A DNA stretch of 64,000 nucleotides from the NCBI RefSeq assembly GCF_000482545.1, contig NZ_KI519455.1, forward strand, positions 558,001 to 622,000, read 5' to 3'. Below, in pieces: positions 37,516 through 45,678 of this stretch. The translations under genes and the position numbers were made by a program. The stretch comes from Arthrobacter sp. 35W. Lineage in GTDB: Bacteria; Actinomycetota; Actinomycetes; Actinomycetales; Micrococcaceae. The notes under the pieces were generated by a model. That model worked only from the letters and a program-made list of their open reading frames with translations. It searched no databases and was not told where the DNA came from. Every line of letters begins with the position of its first letter. Within the stretch, counting starts at the first letter, position 1.

Positions 37516-38454
37516 GTGGCTGCCCGCAGCAGGGCCGCGGTGCTGGGCCGCACGGCCGGGGTGGTGCTGGCCGCCGGCGCAGGCTGTGTGGCCTACGGGA
37601 CCTTCATCGAGCGCAACTGGTTCACGCTGCGCCATGAAACGGTGCCCGTGCTGCCCGCCGGATCGGCTCCGCTGCGCGTGCTGCACCTCTCCGACATCCA
37701 CCTGAGCCTGGGCCAGGACAAGAAGACGGACTGGCTGAAGTCCCTCGCCGAGCTGGAGCCGGACCTGGTGGTCAACACCGGCGACAACCTCAGCCACCCC
37801 CGGGCCATCCCGCCGCTGCTGGAGGCGCTGCGCCCGTTGATGGAATTCCCGGGCGTCTTCGTGCCCGGCTCCAATGACTACTTCGCGCCGATGCTGAAGA
37901 ACCCGTTCCGCTACTTTGCCGGGCCTTCCAAGCTGCCCGGCGCCGCCCAGCGCGGCCCCGTGCCTCTGGACACGCAGGCGCTGCATGCAGGGTTCGGCAT
38001 GGGCGGCTGGGTGGACCTCACCAACCGCGCCCAGTCGCTGCCGCTGCACGGCATCCGCTTCGACTTCTCGGGCGTCGATGATCCCCACCTCAAGCGCGAG
38101 GTCTACGCGGGGTGGCCCCGCGGGGCGGCCGGACAGGACTCGGCGCCGCATGTGAGGATCGCCGTCGCCCACGCCCCCTACCAGCGCGTGCTTGACCACT
38201 TCACCGAGGACGGCGCGGATCTGATCCTGGCCGGACACACCCACGGCGGCCAGGTCTGCGTCCCCGGCTACGGGGCGCTGGTCAGCAATTGCGACCTTCC
38301 TACGTGGCGGGCCAAGGGCCTCACCGAGTGGGAAAGCAAGGGGCGCACGACGCCGGTCAACGTCTCGGGCGGGATCGGCACCTCGCGCTTCGCGCCGTTC
38401 CGCTTCGCCTGCCGCCCCGAGGCCGTCGTCCTGACGCTCACGGCCCGCCCCTAG
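37516..38454 (+). CDS. Membrane-associated metallophosphoesterase
   Basis: The protein has 312 residues with an N-terminal hydrophobic anchor (RTAGVVLAAGAGCVAYG). The calcineurin-like fold has the metal ligands DIH (LHLSDIHLS), GDN (NTGDNLS), GxND (PGSNDYF) and GHTHGGQ. YkuE/YaeI-type enzymes act on phospholipid or UDP-linked lipids. The GTG at 37516 has AAGGA upstream. It is coupled to the PBP gene, in line with an envelope role. Confidence 0.86.
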   Translation: MAARSRAAVLGRTAGVVLAAGAGCVAYGTFIERNWFTLRHETVPVLPAGSAPLRVLHLSDIHLSLGQDKKTDWLKSLAELEPDLVVNTGDNLSHPRAIPPLLEALRPLMEFPGVFVPGSNDYFAPMLKNPFRYFAGPSKLPGAAQRGPVPLDTQALHAGFGMGGWVDLTNRAQSLPLHGIRFDFSGVDDPHLKREVYAGWPRGAAGQDSAPHVRIAVAHAPYQRVLDHFTEDGADLILAGHTHGGQVCVPGYGALVSNCDLPTWRAKGLTEWESKGRTTPVNVSGGIGTSRFAPFRFACRPEAVVLTLTARP

Positions 38455-38497
38455 ACATCCCCGGGGTCCGCTAATTTGGACCATGTGTGCTGATGTA

Positions 38498-38530
38498 TTG
38501 ACAACCTCTTGCAATAACTTTGTACTGACA
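38498..38530 (+). promoter_or_regulatory. Promoter and probable autoregulatory operator of the GntR gene
   Basis: A good -35 TTGACA (38498-38503) and a -10 TGTACT (38521-38526), with 17 bp between. The motif TTTGTACTGACA (38519-38530) covers the -10. The same motif, or its reverse, recurs at the other inositol promoters, so this is probably the operator of the GntR protein itself. Confidence 0.65.
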
Positions 38531-38615
38531 ATAGGATATGGGCTACGGCAACAGAGGGCGGCCCGTCTCGGCTGAGCCGCGCTTTTCTGCGGCGCCGATG
38601 CACTAGGAGATCCCC

Positions 38616-39356
38616 ATGGCCAACTCGCTCAACCTCAACATTGACCGTTCCTCCCCCGTTCCGCTGTACCACCAGGTGGTCAAGGGCATCGAGGCGGCCA
38701 TCCATACCGGCGTCCTGATTCCCGGCAGCAAGCTGGACAATGAGATCGATCTTGCCTCCCAGCTGAACCTTTCCCGCCCCACCATGCGCAAGGCCATGGA
38801 CGAATTGGTCCGGTCAGGGCTGCTGGTGCGCAAACGCGGGGTGGGCACCCAGGTGGTGGCCAGCCAGGTCCGCCGTCCGCTGGAACTCTCCAGCCTCTTC
38901 GACGACCTCAGCGCCCGCGGCAGCAAACCCAGCACCTCTGTCCTGACGTTTTCCCACACGGAGGCGGACCAGGCCACGCTTGAATCCCTGGGCTTGGAGC
39001 CCGGCTCCAAGGTGTACCACTTCACCCGGCTGCGCAAGGTGGATGGCAAGCCGCTGGCCCTGATGGAGAACTGGGTCCGCGACGACATCACGGCCATTGA
39101 CGAGGCCATGCTGGCCAGCCAAGGCCTATACGGGATCCTGCGGAACGCGGGCGTCAACTTCCGCCTGGCCAGCCAGCGCATTGGCGCCATGGTGGCCAAC
39201 GACTACCAGGCTCCGCTGCTGGAGGCGGGGGTTGGGTCCGCCCTGGTCACCATGGACCGCACGGCCGTGGACGACAAGGGACGCATGGTGGAAACCGGCC
39301 ACCACGTCTACCGGGCGGACAACTACAGCTTTGAAATGACACTCGTTCAGCGCTAG
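38616..39356 (+). CDS. iolR: GntR/HutC-family regulator, IolR-like
   Basis: The protein has 246 residues. The HTH is in residues about 12-75 (PLYHQVVKGIEAAIHTGVLIPGSKL...LASQLNLSRPTMRKAMDELVRSGLLVRKRGVGTQV). The C-terminal UTRA effector domain begins near LSSLFDDLSARGSKPSTSVL. The ATG follows AGGAGA. It is next to iolB and carries its own promoter with the shared motif. The symbol iolR is given by context; specificity is not proved by sequence. Confidence 0.85.
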   Translation: MANSLNLNIDRSSPVPLYHQVVKGIEAAIHTGVLIPGSKLDNEIDLASQLNLSRPTMRKAMDELVRSGLLVRKRGVGTQVVASQVRRPLELSSLFDDLSARGSKPSTSVLTFSHTEADQATLESLGLEPGSKVYHFTRLRKVDGKPLALMENWVRDDITAIDEAMLASQGLYGILRNAGVNFRLASQRIGAMVANDYQAPLLEAGVGSALVTMDRTAVDDKGRMVETGHHVYRADNYSFEMTLVQR

Positions 39357-39374
39357 CAGGAAGACCAACAACTT

Positions 39375-40268
39375 ATGGCGAACTGGGTTTACCAACTAGG
39401 TGATGCACGCGACGGGCTCTGGGATGTTTCCCTGGGCACCAGCGATTCGGCGCTAACGGTGGATGGCTGGGCCCACACGGGCCTGAAGGTGGCAACACTT
39501 GAGGCAGGTGCCGCCGTCGAGCTTCCATCCGCCGCCGAAGAACGAATAGTCATCCCCCTCAGCGGCGCCTTCACCGTTGCCGTCGACGGCACGGAGCACC
39601 AGTTGGCGGGCCGCGCCTCGGTCTTCACCGGCCCTTCGGATGTCCTCTATTCGGGCATCAACAAGGCACTGGCCATCAGCTCTGCCGACGGCGGCAGGGT
39701 GGCCATTGCCACCGCGCCTGCGCGCAACCACTACCCCACCCGGCTGGTCGCGGCGGCCGACATCCCGGTCGAATTGCGCGGCGCGGGCAACTGTTCCCGC
39801 CAGGTGCACAATTTCGGCACCCCCGCGGCCCTGGAGGCAGACAGATTCATTGTCTGCGAGGTGATCACGCCCGCGGGCAACTGGTCCTCTTATCCGCCGC
39901 ACAAGCACGATGAGGAAAAAGAAGGCGAAACCGCCCTCGAAGAGATCTACTACTTCGAAACCCGGACAGCCGCCGGTTCACCAGCGCCCGCCGACGCCGA
40001 TGCCATCGGCTACCAGCGCGTGTACGCCTCAGACGAGCGCCCGATCGATGTCAATGCCGAGGTCCGCACAGGCGACACCGTACTGGTCCCGTACGGCTGG
40101 CACGGCCCGGCCATGGCGGCGCCGGGCTACGACCTCTACTACCTCAACATCATGGCTGGCCCCGGCCCAGTCCGCGAGTGGCTGATCAGCGATGACCCGC
40201 ACCACGGTTGGGTCCGGCAGACCTGGGACAGCACGGCCATCGATCCCCGCCTCCCGTTCAGCAGCTAG
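39375..40268 (+). CDS. iolB: 5-deoxy-glucuronate isomerase
   Basis: The protein has 297 residues, a bicupin typical of IolB. The metal-binding region is SSYPPHKHDEEKEGETALEEIYYFE, and the C-terminal YGWHGPAMAAPGYDLYYLNIMAGPG is conserved. It isomerises 5-deoxy-D-glucuronate to 2-deoxy-5-keto-D-gluconate in myo-inositol breakdown. It follows iolR after 18 bp and ends at a hairpin. The rest of the pathway is 14-23 kb away. Confidence 0.93.
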   Translation: MANWVYQLGDARDGLWDVSLGTSDSALTVDGWAHTGLKVATLEAGAAVELPSAAEERIVIPLSGAFTVAVDGTEHQLAGRASVFTGPSDVLYSGINKALAISSADGGRVAIATAPARNHYPTRLVAAADIPVELRGAGNCSRQVHNFGTPAALEADRFIVCEVITPAGNWSSYPPHKHDEEKEGETALEEIYYFETRTAAGSPAPADADAIGYQRVYASDERPIDVNAEVRTGDTVLVPYGWHGPAMAAPGYDLYYLNIMAGPGPVREWLISDDPHHGWVRQTWDSTAIDPRLPFSS

Positions 40269-40290
40269 CCGGACCTCCACAGCACCGCCG

Positions 40291-40327
40291 GCAGTGGGCC
40301 CGAAGCACCAGGCTTCGGGCCCACTGC
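40291..40327. terminator. Hairpin between iolB and the convergent iolG-like gene
   Basis: Arms 40291-40305 and 40313-40327 pair perfectly over 15 bp with a 7-nt loop. It should terminate both convergent genes. Confidence 0.72.
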
Positions 40328-40347
40328 GAGAGGTAGACTGCCCGCCA

Positions 40348-41370
40348 CTAAGGCGCGACCCGCACCGGAACGCCTGTCTCCAGGGATTCCTGGGCTGCGT
40401 CAGCCACCTTCGAGGCGGCGACGGCGTCCTCGGGGGTGCAGGGATTGGTGCGCCGGCCAAGGATCAGCTCGACAAACGCGGCGAGCTCGGCACGGTAGGC
40501 CGTTTCGAAGCGTTCGGCAAAGGTTTGGTGCGGCATGCCGGACGGGAAGCCCACACCCTGCTCCGCGGACCGCAAGGCCGTCTTCTCGTCCAGTCCGACC
40601 ATCAATGAGCCTTGCGAGCCCTGGATTTCCAGCCGGACATCATGCCCGGCGCCGTTGTAGCGTGTGGCCGAGACCGTGCCCACCGTGCCGTCGTCGAAGG
40701 TAACAATGGCGAGGGCGGTGTCTACATCGCCCACGCCGCCAATGGCCGGGTCGCCATTGTTGGAGCCCCGTGCATAGACCTCCACAATGTCGCGGCCCGT
40801 CAGCCAGCGCAGGATGTCGAAATCGTGGACGGAGCAGTCGCGGAACAGCCCGCCGGAGGTGGCCAGGAACTCCACCGGCGGCGGCGCCATGTCTCCGGTG
40901 ACGGCGCGCAGCGAGTGGATCCAGCCCAGTTCGCCGGCGTCGAAGGCCCGCTTTGCTTCCAGATAGCCGGCATCGAAGCGGCGCTGGTGGCCGATCTGCA
41001 CTGTGCCACTCTTGGCCTTGATGTACGCCAGCACGGGGATGGACTCGGCCACATTGACGCCCACGGGCTTTTCACAGAAGACCGGAATCCCGGCGTCGAC
41101 TCCTGCCCTGATCAGCTCCGGGTGGGTGGCCGTGCCCGTGGCGATGACCAGCCCGTCCACACCGGAGGCGACAAGGTCGGCGACGGAGGGCAGGAACGTT
41201 GCGCCGAGCCCCGCCGCAACGGCGCGCGCATGATCGGTGGCAACATCCGTCACGGCCAGCTTGACCGTGATTCCCTGCGGTTTCATCAGCTCATTGAGGG
41301 CCAGAATGTTGTGGGCATGGAGAACGCCAATGCGTCCAACGCCAACAAGGCCAAGGGTGAGGTCTGTCAT
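40348..41370 (-). CDS. Gfo/Idh/MocA oxidoreductase, inositol 2-dehydrogenase-like
   Basis: The protein has 340 residues. It has the Rossmann start LTLGLVGVGRIGVLHAHNI, the CEKPVG motif, and HQRRFDAGYLEAKRAFDAGELG, which is typical for inositol dehydrogenases. HDFDILRWLTGRDIVEV completes the catalytic region. A second IolG-like paralog occurs at 55986. It is divergent from a LacI gene; both share a control region with a LacI palindrome and the inositol motif. Confidence 0.85.
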   Translation of the reverse strand: MTDLTLGLVGVGRIGVLHAHNILALNELMKPQGITVKLAVTDVATDHARAVAAGLGATFLPSVADLVASGVDGLVIATGTATHPELIRAGVDAGIPVFCEKPVGVNVAESIPVLAYIKAKSGTVQIGHQRRFDAGYLEAKRAFDAGELGWIHSLRAVTGDMAPPPVEFLATSGGLFRDCSVHDFDILRWLTGRDIVEVYARGSNNGDPAIGGVGDVDTALAIVTFDDGTVGTVSATRYNGAGHDVRLEIQGSQGSLMVGLDEKTALRSAEQGVGFPSGMPHQTFAERFETAYRAELAAFVELILGRRTNPCTPEDAVAASKVADAAQESLETGVPVRVAP

Positions 41371-41415
41371 GGGGGTCCTTTGCTACAGGAGCGCCAGCTG
41401 GCGGCTATGAAATGA

Positions 41416-41427
41416 TGGAACGTTCCA
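41416..41427. promoter_or_regulatory. LacI-type palindrome near the iolG-like promoter
   Basis: TGGAACGTTCCA is a perfect 12-bp palindrome with a central CG. It lies about +7 to +18 from the predicted start of the iolG-like gene, as expected for a repressor site. Confidence 0.62.
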
Positions 41428-41440
41428 CTATCTGCAAGCT

Positions 41441-41470
41441 AGACTAGATGCACACCCGCAGGTGCGTCAA
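41441..41470 (-). promoter_or_regulatory. Promoter of the iolG-like gene
   Basis: On the minus strand the -35 is TTGACG (41465-41470) and the -10 is TAGTCT (41441-41446), 18 bp apart. The spacing is one base longer than ideal. Confidence 0.45.
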
Positions 41471-41473
41471 CAC

Positions 41474-41487
41474 TTTGTCAGTACAAA
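41474..41487. promoter_or_regulatory. Inositol-type GntR motif (TTTGTCAGTACAAA)
   Basis: TTTGTCAGTACAAA is the exact reverse complement of the 12-bp motif at the GntR promoter (TGTCAGTACAAA) and also forms a short palindrome. It is just upstream of the -35 of the iolG-like gene. Confidence 0.6.
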
Positions 41488-41529
41488 CTTTGGGGTTCAC
41501 AGACTTGGACCTGTCCACTGGAGGAACCA

Positions 41530-42570
41530 TTGTCCACTCCCCCGTCCCGCCGCGCCGCCACCATCCTGGACGTCGCCGCGCGCGCAGGCGTTTCAAAATC
41601 CGTGGTCTCCCTGGTCCTACGCGGCACCGGCTACGTCAGCGCCGCCAAACGGACGGCTGTGGAAACAGCCATGGCGGAGCTGGACTACCGGCCCAATGCC
41701 GCAGCCCGGGCCATGGGCGAATCACGCAGCCGCACCGTCGGTGTGGTGCTCAACGACATGCGCAACCCCTGGTTCGTCAGCGCCGTCGAGGGGCTCAACG
41801 CCACGCTCAACGAGCACGGCATGCAAATGCTGATGGGTGACTTTCGGTTGGACAGCCGCAGCGGCGAGTCCCTGCTCCGCAAGCTGCTGGAAATGAACAT
41901 CGAGGGCCTGGTGCTGGTGGGAACCATGCCGCCCAGTGGCTCGCTGGCCGCCGCCGCAGCCCAGGTGCCCACCGTGGTGCTGGGGGCACCCTCCCCGCCG
42001 GGGCCCAACGTCACAGTCGTCACCAACGACGACGGCGCAGGCGCCCGTCTGGCCGTGGAGCACCTCATCGGGATCGGGCACCGCAGCATTGCCCACGTGG
42101 CGGCCCCCGGCACCGCCGTCGGTGCTGCACGCCAACGCGGCTATGAACAGTCCATGGCCACGGCCGGGCTGGAGTCCTTTGTCCAGGTTGCCGCCGGTGG
42201 ATTGACGGAAGAGGAGGGCTACCGGGCCGGCATCGGCCTGCTCTCCGGCCGGAACCGCCCCAGTGCCGTCTTTGCCGTCAACGACATGGCCGCCCTCGGC
42301 GTGCTCTCCGCCGCGGAGGAACTCGGCCTCGCCGTGCCGGCGGACCTATCCGTGGCCGGCTACGACAACACCCCACTGGCCCAGCTGCGCCGCATCAGCC
42401 TCACCTCGGTGGACAATGCCAGCCGCGAGGCCGGGCAGCGGGCCGCCGAGATCCTGCTGGCCAGGCTGGTCCCGGGTTCCGCGGTCCCGCAGGACCAGAT
42501 GCTGCCGCCCACCCTGGAGGTGCGCGGCAGCACGGCAGCCCCGCGGCCGGCTATGCGGCCGACGGACTGA
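41530..42570 (+). CDS. LacI-family regulator divergent from the iolG-like gene
   Basis: The protein has 346 residues. The HTH is TILDVAARAGVSKSVVSLVLRGTGYVS. The effector domain has VGVVLNDMRNPWFVSAVEGLN and later AVFAVNDMAALGVL. TTG at 41530 is the probable start; GGAGGA is 5-6 bases upstream. Its 3' end overlaps the convergent hyi-like gene by 20 bp. It probably controls the iolG-like gene through the site at 41416. Confidence 0.87.
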   Translation: MSTPPSRRAATILDVAARAGVSKSVVSLVLRGTGYVSAAKRTAVETAMAELDYRPNAAARAMGESRSRTVGVVLNDMRNPWFVSAVEGLNATLNEHGMQMLMGDFRLDSRSGESLLRKLLEMNIEGLVLVGTMPPSGSLAAAAAQVPTVVLGAPSPPGPNVTVVTNDDGAGARLAVEHLIGIGHRSIAHVAAPGTAVGAARQRGYEQSMATAGLESFVQVAAGGLTEEEGYRAGIGLLSGRNRPSAVFAVNDMAALGVLSAAEELGLAVPADLSVAGYDNTPLAQLRRISLTSVDNASREAGQRAAEILLARLVPGSAVPQDQMLPPTLEVRGSTAAPRPAMRPTD

Positions 42571-43327
42571 AGGCTCCCCGGAAGGCTGCCAGGGCAGCCT
42601 CGCTGTCGGCGCTTGCCCATGCCTCCATCCCGACAGTGCCGGTGTAGCCGGCGTCGGCCAGCGCGCGGTGCACCGCGGCATAGTTGATTTCCCCGGTGCC
42701 GGGTTCACAACGGCCCGGCACATCCGCCACCTGGACCTCGCCGACAAACGGCAGGGATGAGCGGAGCAGTTCGATCAGGTTCCCCTCCCCCAGCTGGGCG
42801 TGGTAGAGGTCGAGCATCATCCGGGCGCTGGGGTGGCCGGCCGCCTCGACCAGCGCCCGGGTGTCCTTGGCCCGGGCCAGCGGGATCCCTGGATGGTCCA
42901 GCACTGTGTTGAGGTTTTCCAGACAGAACGTCACACCGTGCGCAGCCCCCAGCTCCCCCAACCGCTGCAGCGTCCGTGCCCCGGTGGCCCACATGGTCCC
43001 CGTGGACCGAAAGACCGGCCGGGCGGCCTGCCCGTCCACCAGCTCGGCGGAGTGGACCACCATGCGGCTGATCCCCAGTTCCAATGCCGTGGGAATGAGC
43101 TCCGCAGCGGTGCGGACCACCTCGTCCGCCGTGTCCGGGTCCACAAGGGAGCCGGCGCTGTACCCGGTCATCGAGGAAAAGACGGCGCCGGTGGCCTTGA
43201 GCGCGGGGATGTCCTTCGGGCGCGAGTCCCACAATTCGACGTCGAAGCCCAGGTCATCGATGCGCCGCACCCGCTCCACAAAGGGCAGCTCCGTAAAGAG
43301 CATTTCCGCGCAGGCGGCCAAGCGCAT
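42551..43327 (-). CDS. Hydroxypyruvate isomerase-like TIM-barrel protein
   Basis: The protein has 258 residues. The xylose isomerase-like barrel shows VELWDSRPKDIP, ENLNTVLDHPG, LDLYHAQLGEGN and the metal region DVPGRCEPGTGEINY, all close to Hyi/OtnI proteins. The reaction could be hydroxypyruvate or another ketose isomerisation. Its ATG shares one base with the stop of the Gfo/Idh gene, so they are coupled under the control of the LacI operators at 44471-44541. Confidence 0.82.
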   Translation of the reverse strand: MRLAACAEMLFTELPFVERVRRIDDLGFDVELWDSRPKDIPALKATGAVFSSMTGYSAGSLVDPDTADEVVRTAAELIPTALELGISRMVVHSAELVDGQAARPVFRSTGTMWATGARTLQRLGELGAAHGVTFCLENLNTVLDHPGIPLARAKDTRALVEAAGHPSARMMLDLYHAQLGEGNLIELLRSSLPFVGEVQVADVPGRCEPGTGEINYAAVHRALADAGYTGTVGMEAWASADSEAALAAFRGAFSPSAA

Positions 43328-44418
43328 CAGGCACCCTTTCCGGCAGGCAACCGGTCGAGCCGGACGGGGGTGCCCTGCTGGACGGATTCGATGCAGGCCA
43401 GCGCCATGCGCAGTGCCCGGCGCGCATCCTCCGGTCCCGGAGCCGCCGTTCCAGCGGGGGCTGCCGCACCCTCGCGGCGGCTGCGGATGGTGGCTGCGAA
43501 GTCCGCCAGCTCGCCGATGTACGCCTCGCGGAAGAGCCCAATGTTCAGCCGCGGGGTTGCCGCGGACAGGCCCTCCACCGTGTAGCGGCGGGCCGCGGTT
43601 TCCGTCGCCCGGCCGGCCTGGACCATCCCTCGGGACCCAAACACCTCACCCCGGATGTCGTAGCCATAGAGTGCACTGAAACTGGCCTCCGCCACGGCCA
43701 GGGCGCCGTTGCCGTAGCGGATGGTCACCACAGCAGTGTCCAGGAATCCGGCCGCTTTGAATGCCGGTTCCACCAGCGCATCGGCCAGGGCATGGATCTC
43801 CACCGGCTCGGCGCCCTCGTTGAACCAGTTGAGCGTGTCGAAATCGTGGATCAGGGTTTCCAGGAAGATGGTCCACGCCGGGGTGCGCCCCGCCTGGGGA
43901 ATGCTGCCGGTGCCGGGATCGCGGGTGAGCGAGCGCAGCAGCTGCGGCCGGCCCACCACACCGGCGGCAATGTCGGCTTTGGCGGCTGCGAAGTCCTCGG
44001 CATAGCGCCGGTTGAAGCCAATCTGGAAAACCACTCCGGCGGACTCCACCTCGGCCAGCGCTGCATCCAGCTCCGGCAGTGCCAGGCCCGCCGGCTTTTC
44101 ACAGAAGACGTGCTTTCCGGCCCGGGCCGCCTGGGCAATCAACTCCGCATGAAAGCGGGCCGGGCTGGCGATGACGACGCCGTCGATCGCCGGATCCGCG
44201 AGCAGGTCCGCGGCGTCCGCCGTCACCTTGGCGACGCCCAGCCGGGCGGCCAGCGCACTGGCCGCCTCCAGCGCCGGGTCCGCGATGGCCGCCAGGGTGG
44301 CGCCCGGGATGTGCCGGGCAATGCTCTCGGCATGGAAGGCGCCCATCCAGCCGGAGCCCACCAGCCCCAGCCGTACTGGCGGCTCTCCTGCCGTTGGCTC
44401 TGTTTCGATGTAGGCCAT
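43327..44418 (-). CDS. Gfo/Idh/MocA-family oxidoreductase
   Basis: The protein has 363 residues. The Rossmann motif is RLGLVGSGWMGAFHAESI; the CEKPAGLA motif carries the catalytic Lys. FNRRYAEDFAAAKADIAAGVVGRPQLLRSLTRDPG and HDFDTLNWFNEGAEPVEI follow. The ATG at 44418 follows AGGAAAGGA. It forms a two-gene operon with the hydroxypyruvate isomerase-like gene, suggesting oxidation of a sugar followed by ketose isomerisation. Confidence 0.84.
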   Translation of the reverse strand: MAYIETEPTAGEPPVRLGLVGSGWMGAFHAESIARHIPGATLAAIADPALEAASALAARLGVAKVTADAADLLADPAIDGVVIASPARFHAELIAQAARAGKHVFCEKPAGLALPELDAALAEVESAGVVFQIGFNRRYAEDFAAAKADIAAGVVGRPQLLRSLTRDPGTGSIPQAGRTPAWTIFLETLIHDFDTLNWFNEGAEPVEIHALADALVEPAFKAAGFLDTAVVTIRYGNGALAVAEASFSALYGYDIRGEVFGSRGMVQAGRATETAARRYTVEGLSAATPRLNIGLFREAYIGELADFAATIRSRREGAAAPAGTAAPGPEDARRALRMALACIESVQQGTPVRLDRLPAGKGA

Positions 44419-44470
44419 GGGCCCGTCCTTTCCTCGGTTGGTCCTCGTTTGGGTTGCTGCACGCGCACAA

Positions 44471-44484
44471 CTAGATCGATCTAG
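44471..44484. promoter_or_regulatory. LacI operator 1 (CTAGATCGATCTAG)
   Basis: Perfect 14-bp palindrome with a central CG, identical to the second copy at 44528. It lies 53 bp upstream of the Gfo/Idh start. Confidence 0.8.
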
Positions 44485-44527
44485 CAAGCGGGGTTAATGC
44501 CAGTCTCGCACAGCCTCCGGGAAATAT

Positions 44528-44541
44528 CTAGATCGATCTAG
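44528..44541. promoter_or_regulatory. LacI operator 2 (CTAGATCGATCTAG)
   Basis: Second identical copy, with a 57-bp centre-to-centre spacing. It lies just upstream of the divergent LacI gene. Two exact copies suggest DNA looping or paired repression of both promoters. Confidence 0.8.
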
Positions 44542-44581
44542 TAGCATGGTTGAACGAGCATCCAGCGCACCAGGAGATCAC

Positions 44582-45616
44582 GTGGCAGCCACACCCCGCC
44601 CCACCATGACCGACGTCGCAGCGGCAGCCGGCGTTTCCCGGGCCCTCGTGTCGATCGTCATCCGTGGTGCCACCGGAGCCAGCGAGGCAACGCGGGCACG
44701 GGTCCTGGCGGCCGCCGCGGACCTCGGCTACCGCCGCGACACCCGTGCCCGGTTGCTCCGCAGCAGCCGCACCGCCATGCTGGGCGTCGCATTCAACGTC
44801 ACCGAGCCCTACCAGGCCGAACTCGTGGAGCTGCTCTACGAGGCCGCCGAGTTGGCCGGGTATGGGATTACGCTCAGCGCCACCGGCCCCCGGCGCAGCG
44901 AGCAGCAAGCCATCGAATCACTGCTGGATCTGGGGGCCGAGGCATTGATCCTGCTCTCCCCTGAAACGCCGGAAGAGGTCCTTGCCGCACTGGGACTGCC
45001 GGTGGTCTCCCTGCTCCACCCCCTGCGTGCCGGCGCCGTCGGGAGCGTCTCCACCGACGAGGCGGCTGGAATCTCCCTGGCGATGGAGCACCTGCGGTCC
45101 CTGGGGCACCACCGGATTGCCCACATCGACGGCGGTTCGGCCGTCGGCTCCGCCGCCCGCCGCCAGGCCTATCTGGAGTTCATGCACCTCCAGGGCTGGG
45201 GTCCGTCCGCCGCCGTCGTTTCCGGGGGGCCCAGCGAGGCCGATGGCTCCCGGGCCGCCCGGGAGCTCCTGGACGGCGCCCGGCGCCCCGGAGCGGAACC
45301 GCACACCGCCGTCGTCGTCTTCAACGACCGCTGCGCCCTGGGGGTGCTGGATGTTTTCGGCAAGACCGGCCTCAGCGTCCCCGGGGACATCTCCGTGGTG
45401 GGCTACGACAACTCGCGGCTGGCCCGGCTTGGGCACATCAACCTGACCTCGATCGGCCAGGACGGGGCGCAGTTGGCTGCCCGGGCCGTCCAGGCCGCCG
45501 TCTCAAGGATCGACGGCGGACCCGTGGTCCACGAGGTGGTGGCGCCCTATCTGGAACCCGGCGGGACCACGGCGGCACCCCAGTGCGAGCCGCCCGGAGG
45601 GCCGGCGATCCCGTAG
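44582..45616 (+). CDS. LacI-family regulator of the divergent Gfo/Hyi operon
   Basis: The protein has 344 residues. The HTH is TMTDVAAAAGVSRALVSIVIRGATGAS. The GTG at 44582 follows CAGGAG at the right spacing; an ATG at 44546 would add twelve residues but sits beside the operator. The effector domain resembles a sugar-binding fold (VVVFNDRCALGVLDVFG). The twin CTAGATCGATCTAG sites in the divergent region are its likely targets. Confidence 0.87.
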   Translation: MAATPRPTMTDVAAAAGVSRALVSIVIRGATGASEATRARVLAAAADLGYRRDTRARLLRSSRTAMLGVAFNVTEPYQAELVELLYEAAELAGYGITLSATGPRRSEQQAIESLLDLGAEALILLSPETPEEVLAALGLPVVSLLHPLRAGAVGSVSTDEAAGISLAMEHLRSLGHHRIAHIDGGSAVGSAARRQAYLEFMHLQGWGPSAAVVSGGPSEADGSRAARELLDGARRPGAEPHTAVVVFNDRCALGVLDVFGKTGLSVPGDISVVGYDNSRLARLGHINLTSIGQDGAQLAARAVQAAVSRIDGGPVVHEVVAPYLEPGGTTAAPQCEPPGGPAIP

Positions 45617-45627
45617 CCGCACGGCAA

Positions 45628-45667
45628 AACCCCCGACTGCCGGCACCAGTGCCGCCAACCGGGGGTT
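45628..45667. terminator. Hairpin between the LacI gene and the ABC ATPase gene
   Basis: An AACCCCCG/CGGGGGTT stem (45628-45635 and 45660-45667) encloses a second GC-rich stem. It lies in the 62-bp space between convergent genes. Confidence 0.6.
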
Positions 45668-45678
45668 CACGCCGTGGC

